From Elusimicrobiota bacterium (GTDB taxonomy: Bacteria > Elusimicrobiota > Elusimicrobia > JACQJN01), in contig JACQJM010000160.1 in the NCBI GenBank assembly GCA_016205045.1, positions 1 through 12,548 of the forward strand: a stretch of DNA of 12,548 nt, written 5' to 3'. The translations under genes and the position numbers were made by a program. Shown here piece by piece: positions 1 to 5,473 of this stretch; the stretch's first letter is position 1, and each line of letters starts with the position of its first letter. The notes under the pieces are model-generated. The model was not told the DNA's origin and did no database searches. It saw only the letters and a list, made by a program, of their open reading frames with translations.

Positions 1-1
1 A

Positions 2-349
2 TACCAAGGGGTTAGGAAGACTCACAGCGCCAGGAGTCTTCGGCAAAAACTGACTGATGCAGAAAGGCGCTTTTGGTTTTTTCTTAGGAATCGAGGCTTA
101 GAGGGATTAAAGTTCAGGCGCCAAGTACCGATTGGGTGTTATTATGTGGATTTTTATTGTGCTGATAGAAAAATCGTTGTTGAATTGGATGGAGGTCAGC
201 ACTATCAACCTATTGGGAAAGCAAGAGACGTAGAGCGGGATAGATATTTTAAATCTCTGGGATTAAAGGTGTTGCGTTATTCGGATCGAGATGCCCTAAT
301 GCAACCAGAAGAGGTGCTAAAAGATATTCTCAGAGTAGCGGCTTCGTGA
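2..349 (+). CDS. DUF559 family endonuclease-fold protein, 5'-truncated
   Basis: The open frame runs from the left edge to a TGA at 347-349, leaving about 115 residues. Family hallmarks are in order: an N-terminal helix with LTDAERRFWFFLRNR, then LKFRRQVPIG, then YYVDFYC, then the nuclease-like core VVELDGGQHY, and a C-terminal LKVLRYSDRDAL segment. Known of the family: DUF559 has the Vsr/restriction-endonuclease fold, and the Asp of VDFYC with E-x-DGGQH form the presumed metal site. Cellular role is not established. The true start lies a few codons upstream of the window; a GTG at 146 is in frame but would delete half of the domain, so I do not use it. The domain is intact as far as seen, with no frameshift. 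It is followed immediately by a palindrome and then sdhA, an unusual place for such a gene. Confidence 0.85.
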   Translation, partial: YQGVRKTHSARSLRQKLTDAERRFWFFLRNRGLEGLKFRRQVPIGCYYVDFYCADRKIVVELDGGQHYQPIGKARDVERDRYFKSLGLKVLRYSDRDALMQPEEVLKDILRVAAS

Positions 350-350
350 A

Positions 351-395
351 TCCTCACCCTGCCCCTCTCCTTGGAAAGGAGAGGGAGAATGAGGA
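351..395. repeat. Palindromic hairpin element after the DUF559 gene
   Basis: An inverted repeat begins one base after the DUF559 stop. The inner arms CCTCTCCTT (364-372) and AAGGAGAGG (376-384) pair perfectly around a 3-nt loop. The outer arms TCCTCA (351-356) and TGAGGA (390-395) also pair, with an imperfect middle. There is no T-run, so it is not a standard intrinsic terminator. From memory, DUF559 genes are often accompanied by CCTCACCC/CCTCTCC-type palindromes, which suggests a linked mobile unit; that part is inference. The right arm is purine-rich, and GAGGAAGGG (391-399) probably doubles as the ribosome binding site of sdhA, though its spacing (12 nt) is long. Confidence 0.75.
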
Positions 396-411
396 AGGGA
401 TTATAAAATAG

Positions 412-2325
412 ATGATACTCAACTCTAAAGTTCCTGAAGGTCTTCTCGAAAAAAAGTGGGATAATCATCGTTTTAATCTCAAGTTGGTCAATCCTGCCAA
501 TAAACGCAAATTTGAAATTCTTGTGGTGGGGACGGGACTTGCAGGTAGTTCTGCCGCGGCTTCCTTGGCGGAACTGGGATACAGTGTGAAAGTATTCTGT
601 CTGCAAGATAGTCCTCGACGAGCTCACTCCATTGCGGCTCAGGGAGGCATCAACGCGGCGAAAAATTATCCTAACGATGGGGATAGCATCTACCGGCTTT
701 TTTATGACACCATCAAGGGGGGAGATTTCCGTGCCCGTGAGGCCAACGTGTACCGCTTGGCTCAAGTTTCTAACGCCATTATTGACCACTGTGTGGCACT
801 GGGAGTTCCTTTTGCGCGAGAATATGGCGGGACTTTAGCCAACCGTTCATTCGGGGGGGCCCAAGTCTCGCGCACGTTTTATGCCCGCGGTCAGACCGGC
901 CAGCAACTTCTCTTGGGAGCTTACAGCGCGTTGATGCGTCAAGTCGCATCAGGCCGGGCACAGGTTTTTCCGCGCCGCGAAATGTTGGATGTGGTTGTGG
1001 TGGATGGGGTGGCACGGGGAATCACCGTTCGCAATTTGGTGACAGGGGCATTGGAATCTCATGTGGGTCACGCGGTTCTTTTATGCACGGGAGGTTATGG
1101 GAACGTTTTTTATCTCTCCACGAATGCGGCAAATTCCAATGTGACGGCAACATGGAGGGCGCATAAGCGGGGGGCTTTCTTTGCTAATCCCTGTTTTACC
1201 CAAATTCATCCCACCTGCATCCCCATGTCCGGAGATTATCAATCCAAACTGACCCTTATGAGTGAAAGCTTGCGCAATGATGGGCGTGTTTGGGTTCCTA
1301 AGAAAAAGGGAGACCTAAGGCCTCCCAATCAGATCCCTGGGGAGGAACGGGATTATTATCTGGAGCGAAAATATCCTAGTTTTGGAAACTTGGTTCCCCG
1401 CGATGTAGCTTCCCGTGCGGCCAAGCAGATGATCGATGAGGGGCTTGGGGTGGGGCCCACCGGTCTGGCGGTGTATCTGGATTTCGCGGATGCGGTCAAG
1501 CGTCTGGGAGTGGACGTTATCCGGGAAAAGTACGCCAATCTTTTCGATATGTACTACCACATTACGGGAGAAGATCCCTATAAGGTCCCCATGCGGATCT
1601 ATCCGGCGGTGCACTACACCATGGGTGGGCTTTGGGTAGATTACAACTTGATGACTACCATTCCCGGCCTTTTCTGTTTGGGAGAGGCCAATTTTTCCGA
1701 TCACGGAGCGAACCGTTTGGGAGCCAGCGCTTTGATGCAGGGTTTAGCGGATGGCTACTTTATTGTTCCTTATACCCTTGGAGATTACCTGGCTGGCAGC
1801 AATTGGGGAAAAGTAGAAGTGGCGCACCCCGCATTTAAGGAATCGGAAAAAGCAGTTTCAGAGCAGACTAAAAAAATTCTGTCCATCCGAGGGAAACGCA
1901 CTCCCACCGATTTTCATAAGCAACTAGGGCTGCTTCTTTGGAATCAGTGCGGGATGTCCCGAAGTGAGAAGGGACTTAAAGAGGTGTTAACCAAGATACC
2001 CCAGATCCGTGAGGAATTCTGGAAGAACGTGACTATCACGGGAGAAGAGGGGGAGTTTAATCAGGTTTTGGAGAAAGCCGGGCGTGTGGCGGATTATTTA
2101 GAATTCGCAGAGCTTTTGGTAAGAGATGCCCTGCACAGGAAGGAGTCCTGTGGCGGTCATTTTCGCGAAGAGTACCAAACCCCAGACAATGAGGCTAAGC
2201 GGGACGATGCCAATTTCTGTTATGTGGCCGCTTGGGAATTCAAGGGGCTGGGGAAGGAACCCCTACTGCATAAGGAGCCGTTGCAGTTTGAGTCTGTTCA
2301 CCTGACCCAGAGAAATTATCAATGA
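412..2325 (+). CDS. sdhA: Succinate dehydrogenase / fumarate reductase flavoprotein subunit
   Basis: 637 residues, full length for the long flavoprotein subunits (about 640-650) that pair with a di-heme cytochrome b. It catalyses succinate-fumarate interconversion at covalently bound FAD on the cytoplasmic face of the membrane. Visible: the Rossmann motif VVGTGLAGSSAA (38-49); RRAHSIAAQGG with His72 as the FAD-linking histidine; the substrate-site FTQIHPTCIP; HYTMGGLWVD; GEANFSDHGANRLGAS near the FAD C-terminal lobe; and ESCGGHFREEY close to the C-terminus. Start: the ATG at 412 places the FAD motif at the usual distance. sdhB follows after 16 bp. The expected partner sdhC, normally directly upstream in such operons, is absent from the window. 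Direction (SDH or FRD) cannot be told from sequence; the sdh name is by convention. Confidence 0.96.
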   Translation: MILNSKVPEGLLEKKWDNHRFNLKLVNPANKRKFEILVVGTGLAGSSAAASLAELGYSVKVFCLQDSPRRAHSIAAQGGINAAKNYPNDGDSIYRLFYDTIKGGDFRAREANVYRLAQVSNAIIDHCVALGVPFAREYGGTLANRSFGGAQVSRTFYARGQTGQQLLLGAYSALMRQVASGRAQVFPRREMLDVVVVDGVARGITVRNLVTGALESHVGHAVLLCTGGYGNVFYLSTNAANSNVTATWRAHKRGAFFANPCFTQIHPTCIPMSGDYQSKLTLMSESLRNDGRVWVPKKKGDLRPPNQIPGEERDYYLERKYPSFGNLVPRDVASRAAKQMIDEGLGVGPTGLAVYLDFADAVKRLGVDVIREKYANLFDMYYHITGEDPYKVPMRIYPAVHYTMGGLWVDYNLMTTIPGLFCLGEANFSDHGANRLGASALMQGLADGYFIVPYTLGDYLAGSNWGKVEVAHPAFKESEKAVSEQTKKILSIRGKRTPTDFHKQLGLLLWNQCGMSRSEKGLKEVLTKIPQIREEFWKNVTITGEEGEFNQVLEKAGRVADYLEFAELLVRDALHRKESCGGHFREEYQTPDNEAKRDDANFCYVAAWEFKGLGKEPLLHKEPLQFESVHLTQRNYQ

Positions 2326-2341
2326 ACGGATTGCGGATTTT

Positions 2342-3091
2342 ATGAATCTAATCCTAAAAGTGTGGCGGCAGAAGAATGCTTCCAGTGAAGGCCGATTGGT
2401 GACGTATGAGGCTAAGGGAGTTTCACCCGATATGTCTTTTCTGGAAATGCTGGATGTGGTCAACGAGGGTCTTATTTTAAAAGGGGAAGACCCTATTGCT
2501 TTTGATCATGACTGTCGTGAGGGTATTTGTGGCATGTGTAGTTTAATGATCAAGGGCTGTGCCCATGGGCCCGAGCGTGGGATGGCCAGCTGCGAACTTC
2601 ATATGCGCTCATTCAAGGATGGAGACACACTCACCATCGAACCCTTTCGCGCTAAGCTTTTTCCCGTGGTCAAGGACCTGGTGGTGGATCGCTCCGCGTT
2701 CGATCGCATCATGGCGGCGGGAGGCTATGTCTCGGTCAATACCGGTTCCGCCGTAGAGGCTAACACGCTTCTTGTTCCAAAAGAAAAATCTGAGTTGGCC
2801 ATGGATGCTGCTGCCTGTATTGGTTGCGGAGCTTGTGTGGCGGCTTGTCCCAACGCTTCGGCGATGTTGTTTGTGTCTGCCAAAATTTCTCAGTATGCCC
2901 TTCTTCCCCAAGGAGACCCCGAACGGAGAAAACGGGTATTGTCCATGCGCCGTGCCATGGATGAGGAGGGTTTTGGCAATTGTTCGAACGAAGCGGAATG
3001 CGAAGCAGTTTGTCCGAAAGAGATCAAGCTCAGCAATATCGCCCGATTGAATTGGGAATTTTTAAGGGCCAGTCTTCTTTCCAAGGAATAG
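2342..3091 (+). CDS. sdhB: Succinate dehydrogenase / fumarate reductase iron-sulfur subunit
   Basis: 249 residues. Electron-transfer subunit carrying three Fe-S clusters between SdhA and the quinone-binding membrane subunit. The N-terminal ferredoxin-like domain has the 2Fe-2S ligands in CREGICGMC plus a later Cys in MASCELH. The C-terminal domain has CIGCGACVAACP for the 4Fe-4S cluster, and CSNEAECEAVCPKEI, whose C-x5-C-x3-CP spacing together with the preceding motif fits the 3Fe-4S and shared ligands. All expected cysteines are present, so the protein looks functional. The start ATG at 2342 lies 16 bp after sdhA; no strong Shine-Dalgarno sequence is visible, so translation may depend on coupling to sdhA. 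The response-regulator gene begins 2 bp after its stop, so the operon continues. Confidence 0.96.
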   Translation: MNLILKVWRQKNASSEGRLVTYEAKGVSPDMSFLEMLDVVNEGLILKGEDPIAFDHDCREGICGMCSLMIKGCAHGPERGMASCELHMRSFKDGDTLTIEPFRAKLFPVVKDLVVDRSAFDRIMAAGGYVSVNTGSAVEANTLLVPKEKSELAMDAAACIGCGACVAACPNASAMLFVSAKISQYALLPQGDPERRKRVLSMRRAMDEEGFGNCSNEAECEAVCPKEIKLSNIARLNWEFLRASLLSKE

Positions 3092-3093
3092 AA

Positions 3094-3492
3094 ATGAGTT
3101 CACAAGAGAAGTTGGTCATGATCGTAGAAGACGATGATAGTGTTCTGGAATTTTTGGAACATGTAGTGGGTAAAGAAGGTTTTCAGGTGGAAAAGATTCA
3201 ATACGGAGACAAGGCCATGTCCAGGATTAAGAAAGTAATTCCTGCGCTGGTTATTTTAGATTTGATGTTGCCTCGCTATGGAGGATTCGATATTTTGAGG
3301 GAGTTACAAGCAGAAGGATTGGCCTCCATTCCCATTGTGGTGATTACGGGTCGTTACACGGATAAATCCACCCAAGAGATGATTCGGAGCGAATCCAATG
3401 TCGCTGAATTTATTGAAAAACCTATCCAACCCATGGTATTAATTTCGACCCTTCACCACATCTTAAAAACAAAATCCCCTCATTCGGCTTAG
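3094..3492 (+). CDS. Stand-alone response regulator receiver (CheY-like)
   Basis: 132 residues comprising one receiver domain and nothing else. Phosphorylation-site residues are complete: acidic cluster EDDD (12-15), phosphoacceptor Asp56 in ILDLMLP, switch Thr85 in VITG, and Lys109 in EKP. There is no DNA-binding or enzymatic output domain, so it should act by protein-protein contact or phosphorelay. Start: ATG at 3094, with AAGGA (3083-3087) as ribosome binding site inside the end of sdhB. An in-frame upstream TTG at 2980 would add residues that only overlap sdhB. The gene sits 2 bp after sdhB and abuts the next gene with no gap, so it is very likely co-transcribed with sdhAB. No histidine kinase is in the window, so its partner is unknown. 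Confidence 0.9.
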   Translation: MSSQEKLVMIVEDDDSVLEFLEHVVGKEGFQVEKIQYGDKAMSRIKKVIPALVILDLMLPRYGGFDILRELQAEGLASIPIVVITGRYTDKSTQEMIRSESNVAEFIEKPIQPMVLISTLHHILKTKSPHSA

Positions 3493-3948
3493 ATGCCTGA
3501 AAACAACTGGTTAAAACCTCTAAAAATCTTTTTGGGGCTTGCTGGCAGTATTTATGGCTTGGGGTATCTTGATGTAACCCTGCGAGCCAGGGCGGCCTAT
3601 CTGCAGGGGGAAAAATATTGGCATTGGCATAACCACGCTGAAGAGAAGCGCTCCTATTATGAAGCTCAATTTGAAAAGGATGAAAAAAAGCTAGAGGCTA
3701 AATTGGCCAAGGGAGAATTGGACCAAGAAGAGTTTCAGGATGAGGTACAGATTCTGCGGGTTAGAAAAGAGTATGCTCTGCAAGAGAGCAATCTCAAATA
3801 CGCGCACGCTTGGTATCAGACTGCTGCGCAAATTTTGACTCCTCCTGAATCGAAATGGGTAAAGTTAGCCAGGGAGAAAATGGTTCAGTCCAAGGCCTTG
3901 TGGGAAGAGGAGCTTGCTTCTCAAGGAATATCTGCTCCAAATTTTTGA
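3493..3948 (+). CDS. Hypothetical membrane-anchored coiled-coil protein
   Basis: I do not recognise this 151-residue protein. Its N-terminus has a hydrophobic stretch (about 10-28, with LKIFLGLAGSIYGLGYL) after a short polar tail, fitting a single membrane anchor. Then comes an aromatic/histidine-rich EKYWHWHNH motif (40-48, His44/46/48). From about 49 to 110 the sequence is highly charged and helical (EEKRSYYEAQFEKDEKKLEAKL), probably a coiled coil. The C-terminal part (about 100-145), with YAHAWYQTAAQIL, looks like a helical hairpin somewhat like one TPR unit. The ATG directly follows the receiver's TAG with zero gap, so translation is probably coupled and the two may act together. It is the last gene before the 255-bp noncoding gap. 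Confidence 0.75.
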   Translation: MPENNWLKPLKIFLGLAGSIYGLGYLDVTLRARAAYLQGEKYWHWHNHAEEKRSYYEAQFEKDEKKLEAKLAKGELDQEEFQDEVQILRVRKEYALQESNLKYAHAWYQTAAQILTPPESKWVKLAREKMVQSKALWEEELASQGISAPNF

Positions 3949-4000
3949 GGTGTGGGTAAAGAAAGATATCGATAGGGAGGGGTATTGGCGTGTGTGCATG

Positions 4001-4009
4001 TGGGATAGT
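4001..4009 (+). promoter_or_regulatory. Possible extended -10 promoter for the structured RNA
   Basis: TGG followed by GATAGT (4/6 match to TATAAT) resembles an extended -10 element. Initiation about 7 nt downstream would fall at about 4016, exactly where the GC-rich structured segment begins. No good -35 is present at the right distance; TTGGCG at 3985-3990 is too close. Weak, position-based evidence only. Confidence 0.25.
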
Positions 4010-4015
4010 TTGGTA

Positions 4016-4127
4016 AGCGGGGCCTGTCCAGGGTTGCCGCTCCAAAAACCGCAGGTGCCATCTGCGGCACTGCTGCCCCTCTCGGGCCGTCCAAATGCTA
4101 ACTGCGGTCCTGCGAGAGGCTTTTTTT
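4016..4127 (+). ncRNA. Candidate structured small RNA or attenuating leader
   Basis: The 255-bp gap 3949-4203 has no convincing gene, but this 105-base core is about 67% G+C, well above its surroundings, and is full of stems. Hairpin 1: AGCGG (4016-4020) with CCGCT (4037-4041), inner CCT/AGG. Hairpin 2: CCGCAG (4049-4054) with CTGCGG (4062-4067). Hairpin 3: CCTCTCG (4078-4084) with CGAGAGG (4113-4119), extended inward by GGCCG/CGGTCC and followed by seven Ts. An alternative helix AGCGGGGC (4016-4023) with GCCCCTCT (4075-4082), 7 of 8 paired, would take the 5' arm of hairpin 3, as in attenuators. It matches no riboswitch class I can identify. It could be a free-standing sRNA, the leader of the M50-like gene at 4204, or simply the 3' end of the sdh operon. 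Confidence 0.5.
4078..4127 (+). terminator. Rho-independent terminator
   Basis: A 7-bp GC-rich stem (4078-4084 with 4113-4119) is extended by a 5-bp inner helix (4085-4089 with 4105-4110, one bulge). One base separates it from TTTTTTT at 4121-4127. It ends transcription either of the sdhAB-receiver block or of a separate small RNA. It lies 76 bp before the start of the next gene, so it could also act as a regulated attenuator. Confidence 0.75.
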
Positions 4128-4203
4128 CGGGCAATCCCTGGCCACCCGTTTACCGAGCTTTTTTTAATAAATCTTGACCATCGCCTGAGGAGGGAAGTGT
4201 GGG

Positions 4204-4881
4204 ATGAAACGTCGCCGTTTTTTTCGTTTTCTGTTGGCGTTTGTTCTTTTACCGACAGCCTTTGCGGCGTTGATGGCAACGGCCAAGGCTTTCGGCATGG
4301 CCCTCAAACGCCCTACGGGGAATGTCCCCTTTTTGATAGGTTTTTTCACCTACCCTTTATTCCAATGGATTTTTTTTAGACCTCTTCGTGTGTATATCTT
4401 CGGCCATGAGCTTACGCATGCTTTGGCGGCATGGTTTAGCGGGCTTCGTGTGCGTCGTTTTTCCGTTTCTAAGACTAAGGGACATGTTCTGCTGACGGGA
4501 AGCAACACATTCATTGCCTTGGCACCCTACTGTATTCCTTTGTATGCCTTGTTTTTGATAGTTCTGTTTTTTGTGATGCAGTGGTTTACCCAGCTAAATT
4601 CTTATGGACCTTATTTGCATGCCCTGGTGGGTTTTGCGTTAGCCTTTCATTTTTTTCTAACGGGTGATATATTGTGGTCTAAAAAACAGTCGGACCTTTC
4701 CCAGGCGGGGGGAGTATTTTTCTCTTTAATGATTATTATTTTGTCCAATTGCTTAGTCTTGGGATTGGCGCTCAAACTTTTTTTCCCGCACTCTTTTTTC
4801 CTGAAATCCTATGGCATGGAATGGTGGACCGGAACCCTCAGTTTTTGGAAAGGATGCTATGCTCTTGTCCAGAGAAATTAG
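4204..4881 (+). CDS. M50-like integral membrane zinc protease homologue
   Basis: 225 residues, strongly hydrophobic, with about five to six membrane segments (roughly 8-30, 41-58, 102-127, 138-154, 167-195). FGHELTHAL (66-74) supplies the HExxH zinc site, His68, Glu69 and His72, inside a hydrophobic helix as in membrane-embedded M50 (site-2-type) proteases. A second motif, TGDILWSKKQSDLSQAGG (153-170), may provide an Asp ligand (Asp155). It lacks PDZ or CBS domains, so it resembles the small M50B group. Substrate unknown; it may not be proteolytic. Start: ATG 4204 with a strong GAGGAGGG (4187-4194) ribosome binding site. Its last 23 bp overlap the next gene, suggesting coupled translation. 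Upstream lies the terminator at 4078-4127. Confidence 0.75.
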   Translation: MKRRRFFRFLLAFVLLPTAFAALMATAKAFGMALKRPTGNVPFLIGFFTYPLFQWIFFRPLRVYIFGHELTHALAAWFSGLRVRRFSVSKTKGHVLLTGSNTFIALAPYCIPLYALFLIVLFFVMQWFTQLNSYGPYLHALVGFALAFHFFLTGDILWSKKQSDLSQAGGVFFSLMIIILSNCLVLGLALKLFFPHSFFLKSYGMEWWTGTLSFWKGCYALVQRN

Positions 4882-5440
4882 GCGTAAAGCATTTCATGGG
4901 TTAAGTCTTTTATATTTGTGGTTTTATTTAAGGCAGGGGCGAGAAGCCTTTTTATTGCCCATGGGTATATGGCTTTTGATCGTTATCTTTTTTGAACTCG
5001 GAAGGTTATGGAGCCCCAAACTCAACCGGTGGGTGATGGCTCCTTTTGAATCTTTTCGTCGCCGGGAGGAGAAAACCAAGCCTAGCGCTATTCTTTATAC
5101 GGCTTTGGGGTGTTGGCTGACTGTTTTGTTTTTCGGGCAGGGCCGCGAGGTGATACTGGCCTCTTTTCTATTTTTGGCTTTGGGAGATGCGGCCGCAGCC
5201 TTGATCGGGCAAGTTTGGAATTGGGGTTCCTTTACTATTCGAGGATGTAAGAAAAGCCTGTCTGGGAGTTTAGCCTGCTTTGTGGTTTGCTTTTTTGTCG
5301 CTTGGTTCTTGGGTCTTCCTCCTAAAGCGTTATGGGGTGGAAGCCTTGCCGCCACAATTTTGGAATTGCTGCCTCTTCCCTTGAACGATAATTTCTGGAT
5401 GCCTCTAGGCTCTGCCTTGGTTCTTTCCGCCCTCATATAA
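4859..5440 (+). CDS. SEC59/dolichol-kinase-like CTP-dependent lipid kinase
   Basis: 193 residues, nearly all membrane-embedded. Family signs: RRKAFHG near the N-terminus (8-14), FELGR (45-49), ALGDAAAALIG (107-117), the basic KKSLSGSLA segment (131-139), and the C-terminal E-x5-PLNDNFWMPL pattern with the acidic NDN triad. Known relatives (dolichol kinase, DGK1 diacylglycerol kinase, phytol kinase) phosphorylate lipid alcohols using CTP. The bacterial substrate is unknown; diacylglycerol or polyprenol would fit. Start: ATG 4859, preceded by GGAAAGGA; an ATG at 4811 gives extra soluble residues unlike the family. It overlaps the M50-like gene by 23 bp. A relation to phosphatidate cytidylyltransferase is possible but the motifs fit SEC59 better. 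Confidence 0.8.
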   Translation: MLLSREIRRKAFHGLSLLYLWFYLRQGREAFLLPMGIWLLIVIFFELGRLWSPKLNRWVMAPFESFRRREEKTKPSAILYTALGCWLTVLFFGQGREVILASFLFLALGDAAAALIGQVWNWGSFTIRGCKKSLSGSLACFVVCFFVAWFLGLPPKALWGGSLAATILELLPLPLNDNFWMPLGSALVLSALI

Positions 5441-5473
5441 TTGTAAAATCCTCAAGCGCTACACCACCATAGA

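Noticed and set aside
1315..1704. Minus-strand open frame inside sdhA
   Set aside because: Shadow of a strongly conserved gene on the other strand; no motifs of its own. The same applies to the other long antisense frames, such as 10035-10625 in purB and 11259-11891.
4016..4120. Resemblance of AAGCGGGGCC and CTCGGGCCGTCC pieces to parts of 6S RNA
   Set aside because: 6S RNA needs its 5' and 3' ends to pair around a central bubble. Here the 3' arm pairs with the middle of the segment, and no complementary 5' arm is present. The resemblance is from memory of short GC-rich words only.
4128..4165. Second T-run (4159-4165) as another terminator
   Set aside because: The only possible stem (CGGG with CCCG) is 4 bp with a large loop and ends about 10 nt before the Ts; too weak.
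3949..4203. SRP RNA, tmRNA or RNase P RNA in the noncoding gap
   Set aside because: The conserved SRP core (GGAAGGA tetraloop region) and the tmRNA and RNase P hallmarks are absent, and the segment is too short for the last two.
3794..4279. Minus-strand open frame of 161 codons across the gap
   Set aside because: It overlaps two real genes and the structured region, has low-complexity, proline- and basic-rich composition and no recognisable motif.
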